Shown here one piece after another: positions 7,950 to 16,743 of a DNA stretch of 64,000 bases; position 1 is the first letter of the stretch, and every line of letters starts with the position of its first letter. A program made the position numbers and the translations under genes. Origin of the DNA: CADEED01 sp035525785 (lineage in GTDB: Bacteria; Pseudomonadota; Gammaproteobacteria; Steroidobacterales; Steroidobacteraceae); NCBI GenBank assembly GCA_035525785.1, contig DATLDQ010000112.1:1-64000 (forward strand), read 5' to 3'. The notes beneath the pieces were generated by a model, which made no database searches, was not told the origin of the DNA, and saw nothing but the letters and a program-made list of their open reading frames with translations.

Positions 7950-8882
7950 CTACGGACGCTCATCGAGCGGGTCCCTGGAAACCGGCGGGAATACGTGTTC
8001 CGCCTTGAGCCCGAATGACAGCGCGATGGCGCTCGAGATGTAGATGGACGAGTACGTACCGGCGATGATGCCGATGAGCAGCGCCTCGGAGAAGCCGCGC
8101 AGCGATTCGCCGCCCAGCACCAGCAGCGCGACCACGACGATGGACGTGACCACCTTGGTCATGATCGTGCGCGACAGGGTCTGGTTGATGGCGTTGTCGA
8201 GCGTCTGGTCGGATGCGAGACGGCGGTTCTTTTCGAAATTTTCGCGGATGCGGTCGAACACGATCACGGTGTCGTTCAGCGAGTAGCCGATGACCGCGAG
8301 GATGGCCGCGACCACCGCGAGGTCGAACTTGGTCTGCGTCACCGAGAAAACGCCGAGCACCAGGATGGGGTCGTGCAGCACGGCGAAGATGGCGCCCAGT
8401 GAAAGCCGCCAGGTGTGGAAGCGGAAGATGATGTACAGGCCGATCAGCGCCAGGGTGACGGCCAGCGACGTGATGGCGGCCTTGCGCAATTCGTCACCCA
8501 CCTGCGGACCCACCACCTCGAGATTGGTGATCTTCATGCCCGGGTCGATCTTGGTCAGCGCTTCCTGGAAAACCGGCCGCAGTTGATCGGCCGTCTTGCC
8601 CATGTGCTGCAGCTCGACCTTCACTTCGCGGGTACTGCCGAGGAGGCTGACCACGGGCTCCTTGATGCCCGCGGCCTCGACCACGTGTCGCACGTCTTCG
8701 GTGCTCACCGACCTGGTGAACGTCGCTTCGACCTGCACGCCACCGGTGAAGTCGATCGCGAAGTTCAGGCCCTTGGCGAAGAACGACGCGAACGAGCCGA
8801 TCATGAGGATGGCCGACAGCGCGTACCACACCTTGCGCGTGGCCATGAACGGGAAGCTGGTTTTCTTATGGAAGAATTCCAC
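7950..8882 (-). CDS. secF: Protein translocase subunit SecF
   Basis: RND-type accessory subunit of the Sec translocon that uses proton motive force to help proteins leave SecYEG. The 310-residue product has TM1 (WYALSAILMIGSFASFF), the periplasmic domain opening with GLNFAIDFTGGVQVE, and the five-helix bundle with AVIGYSLNDTVIVFDRIREN. The start codon is GTG at 8882. It follows secD with a 31-base gap. Confidence 0.97.
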   Translation of the reverse strand: MEFFHKKTSFPFMATRKVWYALSAILMIGSFASFFAKGLNFAIDFTGGVQVEATFTRSVSTEDVRHVVEAAGIKEPVVSLLGSTREVKVELQHMGKTADQLRPVFQEALTKIDPGMKITNLEVVGPQVGDELRKAAITSLAVTLALIGLYIIFRFHTWRLSLGAIFAVLHDPILVLGVFSVTQTKFDLAVVAAILAVIGYSLNDTVIVFDRIRENFEKNRRLASDQTLDNAINQTLSRTIMTKVVTSIVVVALLVLGGESLRGFSEALLIGIIAGTYSSIYISSAIALSFGLKAEHVFPPVSRDPLDERP

Positions 8883-8913
8883 GATGCGTTTCCTCGGGTC
8901 TCGTCGGCGCCGG

Positions 8914-10785
8914 TCAGCCGATGGGTAGTTTGGCGCGCTTCTTGCTGCCGCCGAACATCAGGGTGATCAGCGCGCGTGAACCCATGAGCGCCGTGAACAT
9001 GGACGTGAGGATGCCCAGCGTCAGCACGATGGCGAAGCCCTTGATGGCGCCGGTACCAAACACGAAGAGCACCACGCCCGCGATGAACGTGGTGACGTTC
9101 GAGTCCGCGATCGCCGAGAAGGCCTTCTCGAAGCCTGCCTTGATGGCCGCCTGGGGCGACACACCATTGCGCAGCTCCTCTCGTATGCGCTCGTAGATCA
9201 GCACGTTCGCGTCGACCGCCATGCCGACGGTGAGGATGATGCCGGCGATGCCCGGCAGGGTGAGCGCGGTCTTGAGCATGGATAGCAGCGCCGTCAGCAC
9301 GACGACGTTGGCCAGCAGCACCAGGTCCGCGATCACGCCGAACAGCTGGTAGTAGACGATCATGAAGACGAACAGCGCCGCCATGCCGATGACCAGCGCA
9401 CGCACGCCGGCCTCGATGTTCTGCTCGCCCAGGGTCGCCGTCACCGTGCGCTCGTTGACGATGGCGATGGGCGCGGTGAGCGCGCCGCCGCGCAACAGCT
9501 GCGCGGTTTCACGCGCCTCGTTGGCGGTGAGGCCGGTGGTCTGGAATCGGTTGCCGAACACGCCACGGATCGTTGCCTGGTTGATGACGGTCTCTTCGCG
9601 AATGGTCCGCGTGCTCTCGGTGCCATCGGGGTTCTTCACGACCTCGCGGCGCTGCTCGATGAACACCACGGCCATGGGCTTGCCGACGTTCGCCTTGGTG
9701 GTGCGAAGCATCGAGTCGCCGCCCGCGCTGTTCAGGGTTACCTCGATCTGCGGACCATCTTGTCCGTTGGAGTTGACCGCGTTGGTGAGCTGGTCGCCGG
9801 TGGCGATCACCTCGCGCTTGAGCAGCACCGGCCTGCCCTCGCGGTCCTTGTAGAGCTTTGCGCCAATGGGAGCCCGGCCACCCGGAAGCGGCGGCCGGGG
9901 GTCGACCAGGCGCCATTCGAGCGTAGCGACCTTGCCGAGCGTGTCGGTGACGGCCGCCGAGTTCTGCACGCCAGGCAGCTGCACGACGATGCGATTCACA
10001 CCCTGCCGCTGCACGATGGGCTCGGAAACACCCAGCGTGTTCACCCGATTGCGCAGCGTGGTCACGTTCGCCGTGATGGCGAAATCGCGTCGTTCGTTCA
10101 CCTGCTGGGGCGTCATCACGCAGTCCACCGCTTCGCCGCTGGACAGGTTGGCATCCCGGCATTGCAGGTCGGAGGCGATCGACCGGATGGCATCGCGCAC
10201 CTTGCCGCGATCCGAACCCGGGGGCAGGAGCACGCGCAGCCCGTTCGGGATGTCCGAATCGACGGTCAGTGAGCTGACGTCGATGAAGCTGATGCCCTTT
10301 TCGCGGAAGGCGCGGCGAAAATCCTGATCGTAGTTTTCGAGCAGCTTGGCCACCGCGCCGTCGACGTCCACTTCGTAAAGTAGATAGAGGCCGCCGCGCA
10401 GGTCGAGGCCGAGTGGCATGGCGCGCAGGCCCATCGCCTGCATCCAGCGCGGCGCGCGCGACGCGAAGGACATCGCGCTCACGTATTCCCGCGTCAGGCC
10501 ATGCTTCTCGTCCTTCACGAAGTCCCGCGCGAGCAGCTGGGTCGCGTCGTCGGTGAACCGCACGACCACGTTCTCGCCCTCGATCGCGATCTTGCTGTAT
10601 TTGACGGCGCCGTCGTTCAGCGCCTTCGTGATCGTGGCGAGCTCGGCTTCCGCTATGGGAGCCCGGTCCTTGCGCGTGATCTGCAGCGCGCGGTCGTCAC
10701 CGAACACGTTTGGCAACGCATACAAGAGCGCCACCAGCAACACTGCGGCGACGAGAAGGTATTTCCAGCGCGCGTACTCGAGCAT
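8914..10785 (-). CDS. secD: Protein translocase subunit SecD
   Basis: Partner of SecF. The 623-residue product from ATG 10785 starts MLEYARWKYLLVAAVLLVALLY (TM1), carries LGLDLRGGLYLLYEVD, a large periplasmic P1 region, and the C-terminal RND bundle with TVGMAVDANVLIYERIREEL. The frame is open to 10881, but that part overlaps yajC and the MLEYARW start matches the family. The gene lies 10 bases after yajC. Confidence 0.97.
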   Translation of the reverse strand: MLEYARWKYLLVAAVLLVALLYALPNVFGDDRALQITRKDRAPIAEAELATITKALNDGAVKYSKIAIEGENVVVRFTDDATQLLARDFVKDEKHGLTREYVSAMSFASRAPRWMQAMGLRAMPLGLDLRGGLYLLYEVDVDGAVAKLLENYDQDFRRAFREKGISFIDVSSLTVDSDIPNGLRVLLPPGSDRGKVRDAIRSIASDLQCRDANLSSGEAVDCVMTPQQVNERRDFAITANVTTLRNRVNTLGVSEPIVQRQGVNRIVVQLPGVQNSAAVTDTLGKVATLEWRLVDPRPPLPGGRAPIGAKLYKDREGRPVLLKREVIATGDQLTNAVNSNGQDGPQIEVTLNSAGGDSMLRTTKANVGKPMAVVFIEQRREVVKNPDGTESTRTIREETVINQATIRGVFGNRFQTTGLTANEARETAQLLRGGALTAPIAIVNERTVTATLGEQNIEAGVRALVIGMAALFVFMIVYYQLFGVIADLVLLANVVVLTALLSMLKTALTLPGIAGIILTVGMAVDANVLIYERIREELRNGVSPQAAIKAGFEKAFSAIADSNVTTFIAGVVLFVFGTGAIKGFAIVLTLGILTSMFTALMGSRALITLMFGGSKKRAKLPIG

Positions 10786-10795
10786 CTGTGCGCCC

Positions 10796-11128
10796 TCAGG
10801 CTCCCTTGATGGTTCCCTTGGGCACGGTGGTCGTGACCTGGAAACGCTGGACCTTGATGCGTACGCCGTCGGCGATTTCAATGGTGAGGAACTGCTCGCC
10901 CATCTCGACGATCCTGCCGAGGATGCCGCCCGCGAGGATCACCTCGTCGCCCGCCGCCAGCGCGCTGATCATCGCCTGGTGTTCCTTCTGCTTCTTCTGC
11001 TGGGGGCGGATCAGCAGGAAATAGAAGATGGCGACGAACATCACCATCATCACGATGGTCATCATGCCGCTGCCGGCGGGGGCGGCGCCGGCGCCTTGGG
11101 CCATCGCGTCGGGGATCAATGAATTCAT
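10796..11128 (-). CDS. yajC: Preprotein translocase subunit YajC
   Basis: Small Sec accessory membrane protein, 110 residues from the ATG at 11128. It has an N-terminal Ala/Gly-rich stretch, one transmembrane helix (MMTIVMMVMFVAIFYFLLI), the signature RPQQKKQKEHQ and the soluble domain GDEVILAGGILGRI. It heads yajC-secD-secF on the minus strand. Confidence 0.96.
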   Translation of the reverse strand: MNSLIPDAMAQGAGAAPAGSGMMTIVMMVMFVAIFYFLLIRPQQKKQKEHQAMISALAAGDEVILAGGILGRIVEMGEQFLTIEIADGVRIKVQRFQVTTTVPKGTIKGA

Positions 11129-11147
11129 GGGGTTATCTCGCGGGTAC

Positions 11148-11174
11148 AAAAAAACGGCGCCGCAGTTGCGGCGC
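11148..11174 (-). terminator. Intrinsic terminator between tgt and yajC
   Basis: Eight-base-pair stem GCGCCGCA / TGCGGCGC (11157-11174) with a two-base loop. On the minus strand it is followed by CG and seven T residues. It lies 23 bases after the tgt stop and 20 bases before the yajC start, so it separates queA-tgt transcription from yajC-secDF, or attenuates read-through. Confidence 0.82.
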
Positions 11175-11197
11175 GGGGCGCGTATTTTGGCGGAAAA

Positions 11198-12382
11198 CTA
11201 AATTAATGCCACCGAGACTTGCGGGTTGTCGTCCGGCTCCCCCGCCGCATGGGCGGCATATCGGCGAACTACCTCGTGCAGGGTGCCGGTCTCGATGCCG
11301 GCCCTGAGGTTGCGCATGAGATCGAGGTAATAGTGCAGGTTGTGGATGGTATTGAGCCGGGCGCCCAGGATTTCGTTGCAGCGATCGAGATGGCGCAGAT
11401 ACGCGCGCGAGAAATTCCTGCAGGTGTAACAAGCGCAGGCCGGGTCCAGCGGCCCGGTATCGGCCTGGTGGGCGGCGTTGCGTATATTGACCACGCCGCG
11501 TGACGTGAACAGGTGGCCGTTGCGCGCATGCCGCGTCGGCATCACGCAATCGAACATGTCGATGCCGCGCAATACGGCGGCGACGATGTCCATGGGACGT
11601 CCGACGCCCATGAGATAGCGCGGACGGTCGATCGGCATGTGCGGCAGCAGGCCTTCGAGGATGCGCAGTCGGTCTTCCTCGGGCTCACCCACCGCGAGGC
11701 CGCCGACCGCAAGCCCCTTCCACGGCAGTTTCGACAGCGCTTCGAGCGAGGCCATCCGCAGGTTGAGATGCATGCCACCCTGCACGATGGCAAACAACTC
11801 GCCGGGGGGTGGCTCCGCGGTATCCGCGCCGCCATTCGAGTAGTAATGCCTGTGGCTGCGTTCGGCCCAGCGCATCGAGCGCTCCATCGACTCGCGCGCC
11901 TGTTGCTCGGTGGCCGGATACGGCGTGCAGTCATCGAGCGCCATGGCGATGTCCGAATGGAGCGCGAGCTGCGTATCCATGGAGTCTTCGGGTGTGAGCC
12001 GCACCGCGCTGCCGTCGATGGGCGAACGGAAGTTCACGCCCTGCTCCGTGATCTTGCGCAGTGACTCGAGGCTGAACACCTGGAAGCCGCCGGAATCCGT
12101 GAGGATGGGCTTCTTCCAGTGCATGAACGAGTGCAGGCCGCCATGCGCGCGCATGATCTCGTTGCCCGGGCGCAGCATGAGATGGAAGGTGTTGCCGAGC
12201 ACGATGTCGGCGCCGAGGCCATCGAGCTCCTCGGGTGTCATGGCTTTCACGGTGCCATAGGTGCCCACGGGCATGAACGCCGGCGTCTCGACCACACCGT
12301 GCGCCAGCGTGAGCCGGCCGCGGCGCGCGGCGCCGCCTTTGGCATCGGGGAACGGGCCTAACAACTTGAATTCGGCGGTCAT
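11198..12382 (-). CDS. tgt: tRNA-guanine transglycosylase
   Basis: Exchanges guanine 34 for preQ1 in GUN-anticodon tRNAs, the committed tRNA step of queuosine synthesis. The 394-residue product has the catalytic and substrate-binding motifs TDSGGFQVFSL, FAIVQGGMH, FDCVMPTRHARNGHLF and the zinc site CACYTCRNF with the distal histidine in TIHNLHYY. It begins 3 bases after the queA stop. Confidence 0.98.
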   Translation of the reverse strand: MTAEFKLLGPFPDAKGGAARRGRLTLAHGVVETPAFMPVGTYGTVKAMTPEELDGLGADIVLGNTFHLMLRPGNEIMRAHGGLHSFMHWKKPILTDSGGFQVFSLESLRKITEQGVNFRSPIDGSAVRLTPEDSMDTQLALHSDIAMALDDCTPYPATEQQARESMERSMRWAERSHRHYYSNGGADTAEPPPGELFAIVQGGMHLNLRMASLEALSKLPWKGLAVGGLAVGEPEEDRLRILEGLLPHMPIDRPRYLMGVGRPMDIVAAVLRGIDMFDCVMPTRHARNGHLFTSRGVVNIRNAAHQADTGPLDPACACYTCRNFSRAYLRHLDRCNEILGARLNTIHNLHYYLDLMRNLRAGIETGTLHEVVRRYAAHAAGEPDDNPQVSVALI

Positions 12383-12385
12383 GAG

Positions 12386-13426
12386 TCAGGCACGCGCCCC
12401 CGGCGCGGGATGTATCAGCATCGCATCACCATAACTGAAGAAACGGTACTGGTTCGCCACGGCGTGACGATACGCGCCGAGCACGGCCTCGCGCCCGGCG
12501 AACGCGCTCACCAGCATGAGCAGCGTTGACCCAGGCAGATGGAAGTTCGTGAGCATGGCGTCCACCACGTGAAAGCGGAAGCCCGGGACGATGAACAACG
12601 ACGAATCGCCCACGTACGGCCGCAGTTCGCCCGAGCCCGCCGCGCTCTCGAGCGCTCGGACCACCGTGGTGCCGACGGCGACGATGCGGCCGCCACGCGC
12701 GCGCGTCGCGGCGATGCGCGCGCAGGTCTGCTCGTCCACTTCCACGAACTCGGCGTGCATGACGTGCGCGCCCACCGAGTCGGTGCGCACGGGCTGGAAC
12801 GTGCCCGCGCCCACGTGCAGCGTGATGAAAGCGCGCTCCACGCCGCGCGTGGCGAGGGCCGCGAGCAGCAGCTCGTCGAAGTGTAGGCTCGCGGTGGGCG
12901 CCGCCACCGCACCCTGCCGGCGCGCGAACAGGCTCTGGTAGCGCTGCGCGTCCGAAGCATCCGGCTCACGGCGTATGTACGGCGGCAGCGGCATCTGCCC
13001 GTAGCGCTCGAAGAAGGCCAGCGACGGCTCGGGTAGTTCGATGACCCAGAGGTCGCCGCGCTTCTCGATGACGCGCAGCGTGCCGCCACGCGAGTGCAGC
13101 GGCATGTCGGGACGCAGCGGCTTGCTGGCGCGCGCATGCACCAGCGCGAGATTGCCTGCGGTTCCGTCGAGCGGACGCTCCAGCAGCACCTCGACCTTGC
13201 CGCCGGAATCCTTCACCGCGAAGAGGCGCGCCGGGATCACGCGCGTATCGTTGAAGACCAGCAGGTCGCCTTCGGTGAGGAGACCTGGCAGCTCGCGGAT
13301 CTGCCGGTCCGCGAGCGCGCCCGTGGCGCCGTCGAGCGTGAGCAGCCTGCTAGCCGATCGCTCGGCGAGCGGTTGCTGGGCTATGAGTTCTTCGGGGAGG
13401 TCGTATTCAAAGTCGGCGCGTCGCAC
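12386..13426 (-). CDS. queA: S-adenosylmethionine:tRNA ribosyltransferase-isomerase
   Basis: Adds the ribosyl part of SAM to preQ1 in tRNA, forming epoxyqueuosine. The 346-residue product shows the family segments FEYDLPEELIAQQPL, LVFNDTRVIPARLF, TASLHFDELLLAAL, THVGAGTF-like LHVGAGTFQPV and NFHLPGSTLLMLVSAFAG. The start codon is GTG (13426). It is transcribed ahead of tgt as a two-gene queuosine unit. Confidence 0.98.
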   Translation of the reverse strand: MRRADFEYDLPEELIAQQPLAERSASRLLTLDGATGALADRQIRELPGLLTEGDLLVFNDTRVIPARLFAVKDSGGKVEVLLERPLDGTAGNLALVHARASKPLRPDMPLHSRGGTLRVIEKRGDLWVIELPEPSLAFFERYGQMPLPPYIRREPDASDAQRYQSLFARRQGAVAAPTASLHFDELLLAALATRGVERAFITLHVGAGTFQPVRTDSVGAHVMHAEFVEVDEQTCARIAATRARGGRIVAVGTTVVRALESAAGSGELRPYVGDSSLFIVPGFRFHVVDAMLTNFHLPGSTLLMLVSAFAGREAVLGAYRHAVANQYRFFSYGDAMLIHPAPGARA

Positions 13427-13469
13427 GGCGGCAAGTCTACCGCCATGCGCGCGCCGCTCATCGAGTCAA

Positions 13470-14543
13470 TCATTCGAGCGTAGCGGGTCCGTCGCGGAAC
13501 TCGTGGATGACCGGGCCCGGCGGAGCGCCGGGCACACCGGGCATCGGGGGCATGGGCACGCTCATGGGCCCCGGACCTTCGAACATGACGTCGCCCATCT
13601 CCGGTCGCTCCGGCATCGTCACAGCCACCGTGACGGGCTTGCGCTGGCGGAGCACCGTGAGACTGAGCTTCTCGCCCGAACGATACGAACGCAGGATGCG
13701 CAGTGCGTGCGGACCGTCGTCGGGCTTGCGGCCGTCGATGGCCTGCAACACGTCGCCGTCTTCGAGTTTGAAGGCGCCGTCCTTGGGGGCCGAGACCACG
13801 AGCACTCCGTCGTTGACACCGAAATAGGCGCCGAGCTTGGGCGTGATGCTCGCGAGCTCGAGCCCTTCGAACTCGCCCGGCCAGAACGTGCGGAAATGCT
13901 GCATGAAAGGGCCGGTTCCCATGCTGCCGAACGCGCCCGCCTCGCCCATCGGGGGCACGCGCACGTTGAACATGCGGTCCTCCGTGACCATGGGTCGCGC
14001 GACCACGACGTAGTCATGCTTCTTGCCGTCGCGGAGCACGCGCACTTTGACTTTCTGTTCGGGCTTCACCTTGCGCATCTTGTCGAGCAACGCGCGATGA
14101 GCTTCCGTGCCGGGCAGCGTCTCGCCATCGAGAGCGATGATGATGTCGCGATCGCGCAGGCCAGCGTCCGCGGCCGGACCGCCGGGGCTCACGCCGAGTA
14201 CGCGCACGCCCTGGCTGTCCGGATCATCGTCGATGCGGATGCCGAGCACTGCGCGGCGCGGGCCGCCGTCGAAGAAGCGGATTTCCTGGCGCGCGTGCGC
14301 GCCGAGCTTTCCCGAGAGCTCGGCCACTTCGCGCGCGGCCTTGTCGAGTCGCTCGCGCGCCTCCTCGAGCTGCTTGCGGGTCTTCGCCTCTTCGGCATCG
14401 ACCTTGGCCGCGTCCTTGAGTGATTGCTCCTCGGCGCGGTCCTTGTTTTTTTCATCCTTGGCGGTTTGCGCGATGGCGCTGGTGCTTGCGGTCGCGCCCG
14501 CCACCAGCAAACAAGTCGCGATCAACGATTTCATGTACGACAT
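13470..14543 (-). CDS. Periplasmic coiled-coil protein with two PDZ domains, no protease domain
   Basis: A 357-residue predicted exported protein. Residues 1-26 form a signal peptide (SLIATCLLVAGATASTSAIAQ). Residues 30-82 are highly charged and heptad-like (coiled coil). PDZ 1 covers about 98-180 (VLGVSPGGPAADAGLRDRDIIIALDG) and PDZ 2 about 238-310 (GAYFGVNDGVLVVSAPKDGAFKLEDGDVLQAIDG). The tail is rich in Pro/Gly/Met. There is no trypsin-like catalytic domain, unlike DegP/DegS. It is third in a run with an ECF sigma factor and a membrane protein, 21 bases after the latter. A role in sensing envelope proteins for that sigma factor is inference. A second possible start is ATG 14534. Confidence 0.75.
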   Translation of the reverse strand: MSYMKSLIATCLLVAGATASTSAIAQTAKDEKNKDRAEEQSLKDAAKVDAEEAKTRKQLEEARERLDKAAREVAELSGKLGAHARQEIRFFDGGPRRAVLGIRIDDDPDSQGVRVLGVSPGGPAADAGLRDRDIIIALDGETLPGTEAHRALLDKMRKVKPEQKVKVRVLRDGKKHDYVVVARPMVTEDRMFNVRVPPMGEAGAFGSMGTGPFMQHFRTFWPGEFEGLELASITPKLGAYFGVNDGVLVVSAPKDGAFKLEDGDVLQAIDGRKPDDGPHALRILRSYRSGEKLSLTVLRQRKPVTVAVTMPERPEMGDVMFEGPGPMSVPMPPMPGVPGAPPGPVIHEFRDGPATLE

Positions 14544-14564
14544 CGGGGAACTCCAGATCAGAAA

Positions 14565-15050
14565 TCAGAAATTGGTACTCACCATCTCCGCGTAGCGAAC
14601 GCTGGCGTAGGAATTCATCAATTCGGCGCGCGTACGTTCGAGCCGCGCGACTTCGGCGCCGCGCGGTTCGGACAGGCGCGCGTCGCTCAGCGCGTCGTCT
14701 ATCGTGGCGATGTGATCCTCGATGGCCGCGAGCGCGAGCCAGGTGTCCGCGCGCACCAGCCGCGGCTGGGACACCGACTGTTCCGGCTCGGCCGCGGGCG
14801 CGGCGACCGTCTTCACTTCATCGGTTGGCGACAGCCGCCAAACGCTCACCGCCACCATGGCCAGCACCAGCGCGCTCGCGGCGCCGCGCGCCATGGAGTG
14901 CCGGCGCCGCGCGCGCGCCTTGCCGCGGGCATCGCGCGTCAGCAAGCCGTCGTAGTCGTAGCCTGGCGCCGCCGGCGCGGCTGCGACATCGAGCTGTCGC
15001 AGCCTCACCACCAGGTGCTCGTCACGTTCCTCGGTTGAAAGTCTGGTCAT
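14565..15050 (-). CDS. Single-pass membrane protein, putative anti-sigma factor
   Basis: A 161-residue protein with no family I can name. Residues 1-52 are cytoplasmic-type and end in a basic cluster (KARARRRHSMARG), residues 53-71 are the only hydrophobic helix (AASALVLAMVAVSVW), and the remainder is an acidic, mostly helical extracytoplasmic part (LALAAIEDHIATIDDALSD). It starts 3 bases after the sigma factor stop, the usual place for a cognate anti-sigma factor, and precedes the PDZ protein. No zinc-finger HxxxCxxC motif is seen, so it is not a ZAS-type anti-sigma. Confidence 0.6.
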   Translation of the reverse strand: MTRLSTEERDEHLVVRLRQLDVAAAPAAPGYDYDGLLTRDARGKARARRRHSMARGAASALVLAMVAVSVWRLSPTDEVKTVAAPAAEPEQSVSQPRLVRADTWLALAAIEDHIATIDDALSDARLSEPRGAEVARLERTRAELMNSYASVRYAEMVSTNF

Positions 15051-15053
15051 GGC

Positions 15054-15635
15054 TCACTCCATCAATGAGGCGCCGAATCCGGCCGGTGCCGGCGGCGACA
15101 GCTCGTTGCGCAGCCGCGCGTGTCCGCGTGCGAGCTGCGACTTGGAAAAACTGACGCTGCGGTCGAAGCCTTTGGCGATCTCCTCGTGCGACCAACCTTC
15201 CACGTCGTAGAGCCAGACCACGGAACGGGTGACCGGCGACAATTTGGCGAGCGCGCGATCGAGATCGATGAGATCGGAGGTGCGTCCCTCGGCCTCGATG
15301 GGCGTCAACTGCTGAAGCTCGGTGAAACTCTCGAGCGCCACGCGCGCGCGATGCCAGGGGGAGCGGAAAGTCATCAGGCAGCGACTCACGGCGATGCGGC
15401 GCACCCAGATGCCGAACGGCGCTTCGCCGCGGTAATCATCCAGGTGTTCGAACATGGCGATCAGCGTGTCCTGGAGCAGGTCTTCCGACAGGGCGCGATG
15501 ATTCACCAGCCGCCGGATGATCCCCAACGCCGGACCGGCCACCCGCTGGAAGAGCTGCGCCCGGATGCCGGGGTCGCCTGCCCGGGCGGCGGCCAGCTCG
15601 GCCTCGGTCACGTTGATTTCCGCCAGTCTTTGCAT
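15054..15635 (-). CDS. ECF-type RNA polymerase sigma factor
   Basis: A 193-residue extracytoplasmic-function sigma factor. Region 2 is seen in ALSEDLLQDTLIAMFEHLDDYRGEAPFGIWVRRIAVSRCL, region 4 in LAKLSPVTRSVVWLYDVEGWSHEEIAKGFDRSVSFSKSQLARGHARLR. The lead gene of a three-gene run (sigma, membrane protein, PDZ protein), which resembles an envelope-stress module. Upstream sequence between it and the tRNA-Leu gene (15636-15710) is the likely promoter region. Confidence 0.9.
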   Translation of the reverse strand: MQRLAEINVTEAELAAARAGDPGIRAQLFQRVAGPALGIIRRLVNHRALSEDLLQDTLIAMFEHLDDYRGEAPFGIWVRRIAVSRCLMTFRSPWHRARVALESFTELQQLTPIEAEGRTSDLIDLDRALAKLSPVTRSVVWLYDVEGWSHEEIAKGFDRSVSFSKSQLARGHARLRNELSPPAPAGFGASLME

Positions 15636-15710
15636 GTTCCTGGCCTAGATGCGCGGATCGGTAAAAGGGTCGCAACGGGTCACGGTGTTTCTCTATACTT
15701 CCGCCCCCGC

Positions 15711-15798
15711 GCCGGGATGGCGGAACTGGTAGACGCGGCGGACTCAAAATCCGTTGCCCTAAAAAGGCGTGTGGGTTCGATTCCCTCTCCCGGCACCA
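15711..15798 (+). tRNA. tRNA-Leu (anticodon CAA)
   Basis: Class II tRNA of 88 bases with encoded CCA. Acceptor arms GCCGGGA (15711-15717) and TCCCGGC (15788-15794) pair fully, the D-arm reads GGAACTGGTAGACGC, the anticodon loop CTCAAAA places CAA at 15745-15747, a long variable arm follows, and the T-loop is GGTTCGATTCC. A TATACT hexamer at 15694-15699 is a plausible -10 element just upstream; no good -35 is seen. Confidence 0.97.
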
Positions 15799-15811
15799 CT
15801 TATTCTTCTAG

Positions 15812-16348
15812 ATGAACTTCTGCAGTAACTGTGGCACCCGAGTCGTCCTCAAAGTTCCTGAGGGAGACCTCCTGCCGCGCCACGTCTGCGACAACTGCGG
15901 GACCATTCATTACGTAAACCCCAAGCTCGTGGTGGGGTCGGTGCCCGAGTACGAGGGGCGAATCCTGCTCTGCAAGCGCGGCATCGAACCGCGGCTCGGC
16001 TACTGGACGATCCCGGCCGGCTTCATGGAAAACGACGAGACACTCGAAGCGGGCGCCGCGCGGGAAGCCGAAGAGGAAGCGCGCATCGACGTGGAGATCG
16101 GCAGCCTGCTGCTGCTGGCCAACGTGACGCATGCGCGACAGGTCCACGTGTTCTTCCGCTCGCGCATGCGTACCCCGGCGTACGCGCCCACGCACGAGAG
16201 CCTCGAAGTGCGCCTCGTCGACGAGCAGGAGATTCCCTGGAGTGACCTGGCCTTCCCCAGCACGGAGGCGGCGCTCCGACATTTCGTGGCGGACCGGGCC
16301 GCCGGCGTCGAAAGGCATCACGTGGCGGAAATGCCGCGTCGTTTCTAG
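15812..16348 (+). CDS. Nudix hydrolase with N-terminal zinc ribbon
   Basis: A 178-residue Nudix hydrolase. Two CxxC pairs at the N-terminus (FCSNCG, VCDNCG) form a zinc ribbon. The Nudix box reads GFMENDETLEAGAAREAEEEARI, fitting GX5EX7REUXEEXGU with the glycine near the end replaced by Ala-Arg. The layout resembles the NudC (NADH pyrophosphatase) half-protein and common ADP-ribose pyrophosphatase-like proteins; the substrate cannot be told. It starts 13 bases after the tRNA-Leu gene and could be transcribed with it. Confidence 0.88.
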   Translation: MNFCSNCGTRVVLKVPEGDLLPRHVCDNCGTIHYVNPKLVVGSVPEYEGRILLCKRGIEPRLGYWTIPAGFMENDETLEAGAAREAEEEARIDVEIGSLLLLANVTHARQVHVFFRSRMRTPAYAPTHESLEVRLVDEQEIPWSDLAFPSTEAALRHFVADRAAGVERHHVAEMPRRF

Positions 16349-16384
16349 AATAGCGGCCCTTCAAAGCGGGCAAGGATCGAATCG

Positions 16385-16708
16385 ATGGCGTTCGTGGTGA
16401 CGGAACAGTGCATCAAGTGCAAGTACACCGACTGCGTGGAGGTGTGCCCGGTCGACTGTTTCCACGAAGGGCCTAACTTCCTGGTCATCGATCCGGACGA
16501 GTGCATCGACTGCACGCTGTGCGAGCCCGAGTGCCCGGTGGAAGCGATCTTCTCCGAAGACGAAGTGCCCGTCGGACAGGAAGAGTTCAAGAAGCTGAAC
16601 GCGGACCTCGCCAAGAAGTGGCCGGTGATCGCGGAGAAGAAAGCGGCACCGCTCGACGCCAAGCAGTTCGAAGGCGTCGCGGACAAGCGGAAGTTGCTGG
16701 AAACCTGA
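16385..16708 (+). CDS. fdxA: 7Fe ferredoxin FdxA
   Basis: Small electron carrier of 107 residues with one 3Fe-4S and one 4Fe-4S cluster. The cysteine pattern is CIKCKYTDCVEVCPVDCF followed by CIDCTLCEPECPVEAI, as in the Azotobacter FdI family. The C-terminal half is the usual helical extension (EEFKKLNADLAKKWPVI). Its 3' end lies inside a hairpin shared with the convergent dsbC gene. Confidence 0.96.
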   Translation: MAFVVTEQCIKCKYTDCVEVCPVDCFHEGPNFLVIDPDECIDCTLCEPECPVEAIFSEDEVPVGQEEFKKLNADLAKKWPVIAEKKAAPLDAKQFEGVADKRKLLET

Positions 16709-16743
16709 AGACGTCGGGGGGCTACATCTTCCCCGACTTCAGG
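16704..16743. terminator. Bidirectional hairpin spanning the fdxA and dsbC stop codons
   Basis: Inverted repeat CCTGAA-(3-base bulge)-GTCGGGG at 16704-16719 against CCCCGAC-TTCAGG at 16731-16743, with an 11-base loop. It contains both stop codons (fdxA TGA 16706-16708, dsbC TAG on 16722-16724). There is no T-run on either side, so it is either a weak terminator or a 3'-end stabilising hairpin. Confidence 0.5.

Noticed and set aside
15711..15798. tRNA-Leu as attachment site of an integrated element, with xerD nearby as integrase
   Set aside because: XerD here has the full housekeeping pattern, no phage or mobility genes flank the tRNA, and no duplicated tRNA end is seen.
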